DNA from: CADEEN01 sp963840805
GTDB lineage: Bacteria; Pseudomonadota; Gammaproteobacteria; Burkholderiales; Burkholderiaceae_C
Assembly (NCBI GenBank): GCA_963840805.1
Contig: CAWJAJ010000017.1
Coordinates: 310,001-374,000, forward strand
DNA length: 64,000 nucleotides
Reading direction: 5' to 3'
The notes beneath the pieces were generated by a model. It had not been told where the DNA came from. It did not search any database and worked only from the letters and a program-made list of their open reading frames with translations. A program made the translations under genes and the position numbers. The stretch's first letter is position 1. Each line of letters begins with the position of its first letter. Positions 9,810-17,817 of this stretch are shown here, piece by piece.

Positions 9810-10731
9810 TCAGTGCGCCGCGGGGTCGGTGTAGGCCGGCGCCGGCTGCGTGAAGTACGCGTGCAGGATCTGGTAGACCATCTTGTAGTTCTTCTGCTGG
9901 AAGCTGGCATGCGAGATGCCGTTCATCACCGTGAACTGCTTGTCGGGTGAGGGCAAGCGCTTGAAGAATTCGATCAGGTCGTCCATCGCGGCGATGCCGT
10001 CGAACTGGCCGCGCAGCACCAGCGTCGGCACCGTGATCTTCGCCGGGTCGACCACCGGCAGCTTCGAGCACATGTCGATGTAGGTGCCGTTGGGCATCGA
10101 GTCGTCGAGCGCCAGGATCGCGTCGGCGAAGGCCTCGACGGTGGCCGCGTCGGCGCAGTCGGGGTGGTCGCGCGAGAAGATCGAGCGCACGAAGGCGCGG
10201 TCGATCGGTCGCCGCTTCGTGGCCAGGAACTCCGGCAGCTTCTTGCGCCGCTGCGCCAGCGTCGGCGCACCCTCGCCGGTCCAGACGAAGGCGTCGAGCG
10301 CCAGCCGCGCCACGCGCTCGGGATGGCGTTGCGCAAACAGCGCCGCGCGCAGCGCGCCCGACGAGATGCCGTAGGTCAGGAAGCTGCTGCACGCCGCGCG
10401 TGGCGAAGATGTGGTCGGTGGCGGCCTCGAGGTCGTCGGCGCCGTTGGCGATGTCGCAATAGATATCGCGGTGCTTGCTGCTGCGGCCATAGCCTTCCAT
10501 GTCGACGCACCAGCAGACGAAGCCGCGCTCGGCAAACCAGTCCATCACCGACGAATCGGGCCGGCCCGGCACCGTCAGGTCGAAGGTCGGCTGCGAGGCC
10601 ATCGACGAGCCGTGCACGAACAGCAGCGCCGGCTTGCCGTCGGGCGAGCCGACGAACTTCTCCCACAGGAACAGCCGCACGTCGCCGTCGGCGGTCTTCT
10701 TCGTCGTCCAGTGTTCTTGTCCGGTCACCAT
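9810..10731 (-). CDS. alpha/beta hydrolase, one frameshift
   Basis: A 306-residue alpha/beta hydrolase beginning at an ATG at 10731. The oxyanion motif is LLFVHGSSMASQ; a GxSxG-like elbow (TYGISSGALRAALFAQ) places the nucleophile serine in the rebuilt frame, and VLRGQFDGIAAMDDL and NGISHASFQQKN supply the acid and histidine of the triad. The frame changes once near 10390. It has no signal peptide and should be cytoplasmic. Its stop codon is formed by the TCA that borders repeat copy 1, so insertion of the element left the protein intact. Substrate unknown. Confidence 0.8.
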
Positions 10732-10787
10732 GAAGTACTTCCTATGGAGTAATGAGAACAGGCTCGCTCGCGCAACGCGGTCGAACC

Positions 10788-10866
10788 CAGCAACCGCCGC
10801 GGATCCGGCTCCGCCGGTCCGCCAGCGGTGCCCCTTGAGGGGAGCGGCGTAGCCGCTTCGGGGTGG
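10788..10866. repeat. short multi-hairpin intergenic repeat, copy A
   Basis: A compact repeat directly after the stop codon of the minus-strand Bug gene. It contains CCGG/CCGG, CCCC-TTGA-GGGG and AGCGGC-GTA-GCCGCT hairpins and closely resembles the sequences at 11920-11999 and 21921-22000. Similar elements are common after genes in Comamonadaceae-type genomes. It may act as a terminator or mRNA-end stabiliser; it has no T-tract. Confidence 0.7.
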
Positions 10867-10869
10867 TTG

Positions 10870-11844
10870 TCACTCTATTTTTGCGCCGGTTTCCTTGACG
10901 ACGCGCGCCCAGCGGTCGCGCTCTTCGCGGAAGTAAGCGTCGAACTCGGCCGGGGTGGAGCCGACGATCTCGACGCCGGCGTCGCTGAAGAAGGTCTTGA
11001 CCTCCGGCGCGTCCAGCGAGGCCTTCAGCTCACGGTGCAGGCGCTCGATAATCGCCGGCGGCGTGCCCTTGGGCGCCAGCAGGCCCATCCACACATAGGC
11101 CGAATAGCCGGCCAGCCCCGATTCGGCCAGCGTCGGCACTTCGGGCAGCTGCGACGAGCGCGTGACGCCGCTGGTCGCCAGCGGCCGCAGCTTGCCGGCC
11201 TTGATGTGCTTGACCATGCCCGCCGTGCCGGGGAACGCCATCGGCACCGTGCCGGCGAGCAGATCGGTCGTGGCCTGGCCGCTGCCGCGGTACGGCACAT
11301 GCATGAGCTGCACGCCGGCCATCGACGCGAACATCGCCATGAACAGGTGCTGGCCGCTGCCGTTGCCCGACGATGCGTAGTTGACCTGCCCCGGCCGCGC
11401 CTTGGCATGGGCCACCAGCTCGGCCACGTTCTGCACCGGCAAGCCCGGGTGCACCACCAGCACGCCGGGTTCGCGTCCGAGCAACGAGATCGGGGTGAAA
11501 TCCTCGATCGGATTGAAGCTGAGCTTGCTGTACAGCGTCGCGCTGATCGCGTTGGTTTGCGACGCCAGCAGCAGCGTGTAGCCGTCCGGTGCAGACTTGG
11601 CCACCATCTCGCTGCCGATCGTCGCGCCGGCGCCCGGCTTGTTCTCGATGATGACTTGCTGGTTCAGGCGCTTGCCGAGCTCCTGGGCGATCGCCCGCAT
11701 CGGCCCGTCGACCGCGCCGCCGGGCGAGAACGGCACCACCACCTTGATCGGCCGGTTGGGATAGTCCTGGGCGGCACTGCCGCCAGCAAGCACAAGGCCG
11801 GCGGCGAGCGCCGCGGTGTTCCACCATGAAAGCGTGTTCGACAT
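10870..11844 (-). CDS. Bug-family periplasmic receptor (TTT transporter)
   Basis: An intact 324-residue receptor. The start at 11844 is preceded by AGGGAGAC; a frame extension upstream lacks family similarity. A signal peptide ends around LAGGSAAQ, followed by DYPNRPIKVVVPFSPGG, VIIENKPGAGATIGSE, RPGQVNYASSGNGSGQHLF, MHVPYRGSGQAT and a C-terminal WARVVKETGAKIE, all diagnostic of Bug proteins, which capture di- or tricarboxylates or aromatic acids in the periplasm. No TctA or TctB membrane gene is nearby. It follows another Bug gene on the same strand, separated by repeat copy B. Confidence 0.9.
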   Translation of the reverse strand: MSNTLSWWNTAALAAGLVLAGGSAAQDYPNRPIKVVVPFSPGGAVDGPMRAIAQELGKRLNQQVIIENKPGAGATIGSEMVAKSAPDGYTLLLASQTNAISATLYSKLSFNPIEDFTPISLLGREPGVLVVHPGLPVQNVAELVAHAKARPGQVNYASSGNGSGQHLFMAMFASMAGVQLMHVPYRGSGQATTDLLAGTVPMAFPGTAGMVKHIKAGKLRPLATSGVTRSSQLPEVPTLAESGLAGYSAYVWMGLLAPKGTPPAIIERLHRELKASLDAPEVKTFFSDAGVEIVGSTPAEFDAYFREERDRWARVVKETGAKIE

Positions 11845-11919
11845 GACCGGATGTCTCCCTTTGAAGTCAGTTCTCAATCTCACCCAAGCACCGGCCTCGA
11901 CGCAGGAGTCGTACGACCC

Positions 11920-11999
11920 CAGCGACCGCCGCGGATCCGGCTTCGCCGGTCCGCCAGCGGGCGCCCTCGAGGGGGAGCGCCGCAGGCGCTTCGGGGGTG
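11920..11999. repeat. short multi-hairpin intergenic repeat, copy B
   Basis: This copy lies just after the stop codon of the minus-strand Bug gene at 12007. Its last hairpin is AGCGCC-GCA-GGCGCT, whereas copies A and C have AGCGGC paired with GCCGCT: both sides of the stem have changed together, which supports selection on the folded structure. Confidence 0.7.
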
Positions 12000-12006
12000 C
12001 GTCACT

Positions 12007-12975
12007 TCAGGCGTCGAGATCGATCTTTCGATCGCGGGCGATGGCAGTCCAGCGCGCGATGTCGTCGTGGATGAACCTGGCGAAGGCCTCGGGCGACATC
12101 GGTGTCGGGTCGAGCGCCTCGGCGGCCAGCTTCTCGCGCATGTCGCCGGCGGCAAGCACCGTGTTGAGGCTGTCGTTGAGCGTCTTCAGCACCGGCGCCG
12201 GCAGGCCGGCGGGTGCCACCACGCCGTACCACTGCACCGCGTCGAAGCCCTTGAAGCCGGCCTCGATCATCGTCGGCACGTCCTTCAGCAGCGGGTGCCG
12301 GGCGGCCCCTGTCACGCCGAGCGCGCGCACGCGGCCCGAACGGATGTGCGGCAGCGCCGCCGCCAGGCCCGGGAACATCGCCTGGGTCTGGCCGCCGAGC
12401 AGGTCGGTGAACGCCGGCGCGATGCCGCGGTAGGGCAGGTGCACCATGAAGACGCCGGCAGCCTGCTTGAGCAACTCCATCGACAGGTGCGTCAGCGAGC
12501 CCTGCCCCGCCGAGCCGTAGCTCACGCGTGCCGGGTTGGCCTTCACGTAGGCCACGAACGCCTTGATGTCGGCCGCCGGCACCGACGCGTTCACGACCAG
12601 CACGTTGGGCGTGCTGCCGATCATGCCCACCGGCGTGAAGTCCTTGATCGCGTCGTATGGCAGCTTGCTGCGCGTGGCCGGGCTGGTGCCGTGCGTCGCC
12701 ACATAGCCCTGCAGCAGCGTGTAGCCGTCGGGCGCCGCCTTGGCCGTGGTCTGGCAGGCGATCGCGCCGCCACCGCCGCCGATGTTCTCGACGATGAACG
12801 TTTGGTTCAGCAGCCTGCCCCAGCGCTCGGTGACGGTGCGGCCGACCAGGTCGCTGCCGCCGCCGGCCGCCACCGGCACGATGTAGCGGATCTGGCGCGC
12901 CGGGAAGGTCTGTGCGCGCGCCGCGGGCCACGCCAGGGCCGCCGGCAGCGCAGCGATCAATGTCCGTCGTTGCAT
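12007..12975 (-). CDS. Bug-family periplasmic receptor (TTT transporter)
   Basis: An intact 322-residue receptor starting at the ATG at 12975. The leader MQRRTLIAALPAALAWPAAR ends at RAQ, then comes FPARQIRYIVPVAAGGGSD, a slightly unusual ligand loop (VAAGGGSD instead of the common FPPGGxxD), FIVENIGGGGGAIACQ, RVSYGSAGQGSLTHLSME, HLPYRGIAPA and a normal C-terminal lobe. The altered loop and the run of five glycines suggest a different ligand from its neighbours. It lies 13 bp after the ModA-like gene, in the same direction, and probably shares its transcript. Confidence 0.9.
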   Translation of the reverse strand: MQRRTLIAALPAALAWPAARAQTFPARQIRYIVPVAAGGGSDLVGRTVTERWGRLLNQTFIVENIGGGGGAIACQTTAKAAPDGYTLLQGYVATHGTSPATRSKLPYDAIKDFTPVGMIGSTPNVLVVNASVPAADIKAFVAYVKANPARVSYGSAGQGSLTHLSMELLKQAAGVFMVHLPYRGIAPAFTDLLGGQTQAMFPGLAAALPHIRSGRVRALGVTGAARHPLLKDVPTMIEAGFKGFDAVQWYGVVAPAGLPAPVLKTLNDSLNTVLAAGDMREKLAAEALDPTPMSPEAFARFIHDDIARWTAIARDRKIDLDA

Positions 12976-12988
12976 GGCATCTCCAGGT

Positions 12989-13690
12989 TCAGGGTTCGAA
13001 GCCGCCCGCCTCGCGCAGCGCACGGGCGTCGGCGCCGGCCAGCATCGCGATGAAGCGTGCGGCCAGGGCCGGCTCGGCCGCCGTGGCGCTGACGGCCGCG
13101 GTGTAGACGGTGGCCAACTCGAAGCGCGCCGGCAGCGGTGCCACCAGTTCGACGCCCTCGGTGTAGCGGATCTCGGTGACCTGCGTGCAGCCGATCAGTC
13201 GTGGCATCTCGTTGGCCGCAAGTTCGCGCATCGCGGTGGCGCCGTTCGGAAAGGTGCGAAACCGCGGTTCGAGTTGGTCATGGACGCCGAGTTCGCGCAT
13301 CACGCCGGCAAAGTGGATGCCGGCGGTCGAGCGCACGGCGTCGGGGAAGTAGATCGCATCGGCCGCCAGCAGCGCCGCCTTCAGCGCCTGCGGCGTCGAC
13401 ACATCGGGATGCGGCGCGCCGCGGCGCACCGCGATGCCGGTGCGCACGCGCCCTAGCGGCGTGCGGCTGTCGCCGCGCAGCACGCCGGCCTCGACCAGCT
13501 CGCCGACCATCTTGTCGGTGACGATCATCAGATCGCAAGGCGCGCCGGCCAACAGGGCCTCCTTCATCGCACCGACCGCACCGAAGCGGCCGGCGACTTC
13601 GGCCGCGGCCTCGGCACGCAGCCGCGGCTGCAGCGCCTTGACGAGGCCCTGCGCGGCGCCGGCGCACAGCAGGTCCAGTGTGACCGTCAT
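12989..13690 (-). CDS. ModA-like substrate-binding domain protein without signal peptide
   Basis: An intact 233-residue protein resembling the molybdate-type periplasmic binding proteins: LDLLCAGAAQGLVKALQP at the start, GAPCDLMIVTDKMVGELVEA, RVRTGIAVRRGAPHPDVSTP, and a C-terminal AARFIAMLAGADARALREAG. It has no evident signal peptide and the residues expected for oxyanion binding are not obvious, so it is more likely a cytoplasmic sensor or an enzyme-associated binding domain than a true molybdate receptor. Proteins of this kind are often found beside Bug receptor genes. It sits between two Bug genes on one strand. Confidence 0.7.
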   Translation of the reverse strand: MTVTLDLLCAGAAQGLVKALQPRLRAEAAAEVAGRFGAVGAMKEALLAGAPCDLMIVTDKMVGELVEAGVLRGDSRTPLGRVRTGIAVRRGAPHPDVSTPQALKAALLAADAIYFPDAVRSTAGIHFAGVMRELGVHDQLEPRFRTFPNGATAMRELAANEMPRLIGCTQVTEIRYTEGVELVAPLPARFELATVYTAAVSATAAEPALAARFIAMLAGADARALREAGGFEP

Positions 13691-13708
13691 CGCCGTCCTG
13701 TCGCCGAT

Positions 13709-14699
13709 CTACTCGGCCTTGGCGCCGGAGAACTTGACGATGCGCGCCCACTTCGCAATGTCGTCGTTCATGTAGCGGGTGAACTCGTCGACCCCCATCG
13801 TCATCGCCGTCGTGCCTTGCGCGGCCCAGGCGCGACGCACCTCGGGGTTGGCGGTGATCTTGCCGATCTCGGCGTTGAGCCTGTTGACCACCGCCACGGG
13901 CGTGCCCTTGGGCGCCATCAGGCCGAGCCACAGCGTCGGCCTCGTAGCCGGGCACGCCGGCCTCGTTGGCGGTCGGCACGTCGGGCAGCACCGCCGAGCG
14001 CGACTTGCCGGTGGTCGCCAGCGCCTTGACCTTGCCCGCCTTGATGTGCTCGGTCATCGTCGGGATGGCGTCGAACATCATCTCGATCTGGCCGCCGAGC
14101 ACGTCGGTGCGCGCGCCGGCACTGCCGCGGTACGGGATGTGCACGATGGACACGCCGGCCATCACCTTGAACAGCTCGCCGGCCATGTGGTACGGCGTGC
14201 CTGGGCCCGACGACGCATACGACATGCCGCCCGGCCTGGCCTTGGCCGCCTTGATCAGCTCGGGCAGCGTGCTCTGCGGCAACGCCGCCTTGGCCACCAG
14301 CACCAGGTCGGAGTAGTTGATCGGCGCAATCGGCGCGAAGTCGCGCATCAGCTGGAACGGCTTGTTCGGGATCAGCGATTCGTTGACGGTGTGCGTGTTC
14401 GACATCAGCAGCAGCGTGTAGCCGTCAGGCGCTGCCTTGGCCACCGCATCGGTGCCGATCACCGAGCCGGCGCCGGGGCGGTTGTCGATGACGAAGGTCT
14501 GTCCGAGCGATTCCTGCAGCCGCTGGGCGAGGAAGCGGCCGAACACATCGGCCGAGCCGCCGGGGGCGAACGGCACGATGATGCGCACCGGTTTGCTGGG
14601 GTAGTCCTGCGCCAGCGTCGGCCCCGCGCCGAGCGCCAGCGCCGTGACGAGGCCGGCAACCAGGCGGCGTCGGGGCGGCGAAGTCGGGGGCTGCATCAT
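13709..14699 (-). CDS. Bug-family periplasmic receptor (TTT transporter), one frameshift
   Basis: The start at 14699 gives a leader ending GAGPTLAQ, then DYPSKPVRIIVPFAPGGSAD, FVIDNRPGAGSVIGTD, GGMSYASSGPGTPYHMAGE, HIPYRGSAGARTD and a C-terminal WARIVKFSGAKAE. One frame change near 13935 separates VPGYEAD from MAPKGTPVAVVNRLN; removing one base restores DLWLGLMAPKGTP, the expected family sequence. It is first in a minus-strand run of receptor genes and has a clear promoter at 14757-14785. Confidence 0.88.
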
Positions 14700-14756
14700 G
14701 ACGATCTCCGGAGTCGATTGGTTCTGATTGGTCTGTACTGGTGCAGATTGCGGCCC

Positions 14757-14785
14757 ACTCTAGCGGCGGGGCGCAGGATGGTCAA
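14757..14785 (-). promoter_or_regulatory. sigma-70 promoter of the Bug receptor run
   Basis: On the minus strand TTGACC (14780-14785) and TAGAGT (14757-14762) are separated by exactly 17 bp, 57 bp upstream of the ATG at 14699. The A/T-rich stretch between the promoter and the gene (14717-14750) holds repeated TGATTGGT/TACTGGT-like words that could bind the adjacent GntR regulator. Confidence 0.6.
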
Positions 14786-14807
14786 TGCGGCGGACCCGCG
14801 GTGCCGG

Positions 14808-15488
14808 TCAGTAGCCCAGCATGTTGCTGCGCACATGCGCCAGGTGCGCCAGGCACAAGGCTTTGGCGCGGTCAGCGTCACGCTCCTTCAGTGCCGCCAC
14901 CAGCGCGCGGTGCTCGTGCTGGTACTCGCGGCGCCGTTCCGGCGTGGCGCTGCGCCGCTTCAACATGCCCCACTCGCCATTCGCGCGCACCTCGTTCATC
15001 AGGCGGAACACGCTGCTGATGAAACCGTTGTGCGCGGCCCCGGCAATGGCTTCGTGCAGTTGCCCGTCCCAGTGCTCGAAGTCCTCCAGCGTCGTCGCCG
15101 CCTCGGCATGGGTGTTGCACTCGTCCATGCGCGCGAAATCCGCGGCCGTGGCATTGCCGATCACCATCTCGATCAACGCCGGCTCGAGCAGCAGCCGCGC
15201 ACTCATCAGATCGGCCGGGCTGACGGCATGCGCGGCACCGTGCGGCGCGAGCAGGGCCTGTGCGGCCAGCGCTTCGTGCACCTCGTCGCTGACATAGGTG
15301 CCGCTGCCGACCGTCTGTGTGATCAGGCGCCGGCGCTTGAAGTCCTGCAGCACGCGGCGCACGGTCGAGCGACTGAGGCCGAATTGCGCGCCGAGTTCGC
15401 GCTCCGTCGGCAGACGCTGGCCGGGCCGCCAGGCATGCGACTTGATCTGGTCGAGCAGGTTTTCGCGCAGGGCCGAGGCAGCGTCCAT
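14808..15488 (-). CDS. GntR/FadR-type transcriptional regulator with FCD domain
   Basis: An intact 226-residue regulator. The winged helix occupies about residues 5-70 (RPGQRLPTERELGAQFGLSR, STVRRVLQDFKRRRLITQT) and the FCD domain the rest, with the metal/ligand histidines plausible in EHWDGQLHEAIAGAAHN and EHRALVAALKERDADRAKAL. It lies between a Bug receptor run on the same strand and a divergent hydrolase-Bug pair, so it is the likely regulator of both transport and catabolic genes for one carboxylate. The ligand cannot be read from sequence. Confidence 0.88.
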   Translation of the reverse strand: MDAASALRENLLDQIKSHAWRPGQRLPTERELGAQFGLSRSTVRRVLQDFKRRRLITQTVGSGTYVSDEVHEALAAQALLAPHGAAHAVSPADLMSARLLLEPALIEMVIGNATAADFARMDECNTHAEAATTLEDFEHWDGQLHEAIAGAAHNGFISSVFRLMNEVRANGEWGMLKRRSATPERRREYQHEHRALVAALKERDADRAKALCLAHLAHVRSNMLGY

Positions 15489-15566
15489 GGCAGGTGCAGA
15501 GCATTCGCTTCTTGGGCGGCAATGGTAGCATTTGGGTCAAAACCGGAGTCCCTCGAGGAGAACTGC

Positions 15567-16451
15567 TTGCGCATCGCCACCTTCATCCACCAGGGGCGCC
15601 GGCATGTCGGCGCCGTAGCGGCCGACGGCCGCCATGTCACGCCGTTCACGCTCGAACCGGCCGACGTCGCCCGCGGGGCCCAGGTGCTGATCGAGCGGGC
15701 TGCCGCCGGCGCGCCGTTGACGGCCGCTTCGGGCCCGGCGCTCGCGCTGGCCGACGTCGTGCTCGAGGCACCGCTGCCGCAGCCGCGGCGCAACCTGTGG
15801 TGCGTCGGCCGCAACTACCACGCGCATGCCAAGGAGCTGCGCGAAACGGTGTTCAAGGACAACGCCGCCGACCCGCAGGCCTGGCCGATCGTCTTCACCA
15901 AGGTGCCCGAGACCGTGATCGGTCCGGGCGCCGAAGTGCGCCTGCCCGGCGCGGCGGTCTCGTCGCAGATCGACTACGAGGCCGAGCTGACGGTGATCAT
16001 CGGCCAGGGCGGCCGCAACATCGCGCGCGCCGATGCGCTGAAGCATGTGTTCGGCTACACCATCGTCAACGACGTCACCGCACGCGACGTGCAGATGCGC
16101 CACCAGCAATGGGACCTCGGCAAGAGCTTCGACACCTTCTGCCCGATGGGGCCGTGGATCGTGACCGCCGACGAACTCGACGCCGGCGATACGCGCGTGC
16201 GCTGCTGGGTCAATGACGAACTGCGCCAGGACGCGCGCACCAGCGACCTGATCTTCGACATCCCGACGCTGATCGAAACCTGCTCGCGCGGCATCACGCT
16301 GCTGCCTGGCGACATCATCGCCACCGGCACCGCCGCGGGCGTCGGCATGGGCATGAAGCCGCCGCGCTGGCTGCAGCACGGCGACGTCGTGCGCATCGAG
16401 ATCGACGGCCTCGGCATTCTGCAAAATCGCTTCGTCCTGGAGGGCGCATGA
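15567..16451 (+). CDS. fumarylacetoacetate hydrolase family protein
   Basis: The best start is a TTG at 15567, six bases after GAGGAG; no ATG is in frame nearby. The 294-residue protein has a short N-terminal domain and the FAH catalytic core: LWCVGRNYHAHAKELRE, the metal-binding acidic motif in SQIDYEAELTVIIG, YTIVNDVTARDVQ, DTFCPMGPWIV and LLPGDIIATGTAAGVGMG. Enzymes of this set cleave or decarboxylate 2,4-dioxo or 2-oxo acids with Mg or Mn. It overlaps the following Bug receptor by four bases (ATGA), suggesting a pathway where the acid is captured and then broken down. Confidence 0.88.
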   Translation: MRIATFIHQGRRHVGAVAADGRHVTPFTLEPADVARGAQVLIERAAAGAPLTAASGPALALADVVLEAPLPQPRRNLWCVGRNYHAHAKELRETVFKDNAADPQAWPIVFTKVPETVIGPGAEVRLPGAAVSSQIDYEAELTVIIGQGGRNIARADALKHVFGYTIVNDVTARDVQMRHQQWDLGKSFDTFCPMGPWIVTADELDAGDTRVRCWVNDELRQDARTSDLIFDIPTLIETCSRGITLLPGDIIATGTAAGVGMGMKPPRWLQHGDVVRIEIDGLGILQNRFVLEGA

Positions 16452-17425
16452 AGACACTTCGCACCACGCTCGCCGCCGCACTGCTGGCATCGCTCGCCTT
16501 CGCCAGTGGCGCGTTCGCGCAGGCCGCCTGGCCCGACAAGCCGATCACGATGATCGTGCCCTTCCCGCCCGGCGGCGTCGCCGACACCGTGGCGCGGCCG
16601 GTGGCCGAGGCGCTGGCGCGCGAACTCGGGCAGACGGTGGTCGTCGAGAACAAGGCCGGCGCCGGCGGCGCCACCGGCATCGGCGCGGTGGCGCGCGCGC
16701 CGGCCGACGGCTACACGCTGTTGATGGCCTTGTCGTCGATCTCGATCCTGCCCGAGGCCGACAAGATCCTCGGCCGCAAGCCGCAGTTCACGCTCGACCA
16801 GTTCAAGCCGATCGCGCGCTTCACCGCCGACCCCACGGTGCTGGTGGTGCGCGCCGATGCGCCGTGGAAGACGCTGGCCGAATTCGTCGCCGACCTGAAG
16901 ACCAAGCCCGGCCGCTACAACTACGGCAGCTCGGGCAACTACGGCACGATGCACGTGCCGATGGAGATGCTCAAGTCCAGCGCCGGCATCAGCGTGACGC
17001 ACATCCCCTATACCGGCGCCGGCCCCGCGGTGCTGGCGCTGCTGGGCGGGCAGGTCGATGCGCTGTCCACCGGGCCGGCCAGCGTGCTGGCGCACATCAA
17101 GGCCGGCAAGCTGCGCGCGCTGGCGCACTGGGGCGACAAGCCGTTGACCTCGATGCCCGAGGTGCCGAGCCTGAAGCAATTGGGCCAGCCGGTGCAGTTC
17201 GCGCAGTGGTCGGCGCTGTTCGTGCCCGCCGGCACGCCCGACGCCATCGTGCAGAGGTTGCGCGCCGCGGCGAAGAAGGCGGCAGCCGACCCGCAGGTGG
17301 TGGCGACGATCAACAAGGCCGGCAGCCCGATCGAGTACCTCGACGCGCCGGAATTCCAGAGCTACTGGGACACCGATGCGAAGCTGATGACCGACGCCGT
17401 GCGCAAGATCGGCAAGGTGGAGTAA
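16448..17425 (+). CDS. Bug-family periplasmic receptor (TTT transporter)
   Basis: An intact 325-residue receptor with leader MKTLRTTLAAALLASLAFAS ending AFAQ, then AWPDKPITMIVPFPPGGVAD, VVVENKAGAGGATGIG, GRYNYGSSGNYGTMHVPME, HIPYTGAGPAVL and a C-terminal VRKIGKVE. Translation is coupled to the upstream FAH-family gene. It is more divergent from the other five receptors of this window than they are from each other (an insertion KILGRKPQFTLDQFKP in the first lobe), so a different ligand is likely. Confidence 0.9.
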   Translation: MKTLRTTLAAALLASLAFASGAFAQAAWPDKPITMIVPFPPGGVADTVARPVAEALARELGQTVVVENKAGAGGATGIGAVARAPADGYTLLMALSSISILPEADKILGRKPQFTLDQFKPIARFTADPTVLVVRADAPWKTLAEFVADLKTKPGRYNYGSSGNYGTMHVPMEMLKSSAGISVTHIPYTGAGPAVLALLGGQVDALSTGPASVLAHIKAGKLRALAHWGDKPLTSMPEVPSLKQLGQPVQFAQWSALFVPAGTPDAIVQRLRAAAKKAAADPQVVATINKAGSPIEYLDAPEFQSYWDTDAKLMTDAVRKIGKVE

Positions 17426-17817
17426 CGCGGCATTGCGGCCCGCGCTCGCGTGATCAGCACGAAGCGGCAACGATGGCAAGGACAGGCCATTCAATTCGCC
17501 GCGTCTGAGGATCCGCGCGAAGCGCAGCGATAGCCACGGCCTGCTCGCCGGCGCCAGCCAAGCGGGCGCGCGTCAATTGGGCTGCGTGACGCGCCGCCGT
17601 CGCCCATCGCCCAGGCGTATGGATCGTCGTGGTCGCTGCATCCCCGTGGCAACGGGTTCGACATGACTCGGCGGCCGTCACCAGGCGGTCGGCGATGTCA
17701 ATCCGTAGAGGCCGCGGCCCGGCCCCTCGGGTTTGGGGGGTCTGAATGGGGCCCATCTCTATCGACATGCGTCGCTGGAGCCACTAGCCTGACCGGTCCT
17801 CAGCAGGAGCCGACACC
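17426..17817. other. 392-bp intergenic stretch without a recognisable gene
   Basis: Between the Bug receptor and the subtilase I see no supported reading frame, RNA gene or strong terminator. A GC-rich run followed by TTTGGGGGG near 17728-17740 could end transcription of the receptor, but it does not form a convincing stem. An antisense frame at 17454-17768 has no family features and is probably chance. Confidence 0.4.

Noticed and set aside
12989..13690. A molybdate transport operon
   Set aside because: The ModA-like protein lacks a signal peptide and no modB or modC gene is adjacent; its neighbours are Bug receptors.
13779..15566. A long plus-strand frame running from the Bug gene into the FAH-family gene
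   Set aside because: Only its last part (from about 15567) matches the FAH family; the rest is antisense to a Bug gene and a GntR gene.
17454..17768. A 104-codon antisense gene before the subtilase
   Set aside because: No ribosome site, family motif or plausible composition; probably a chance frame.
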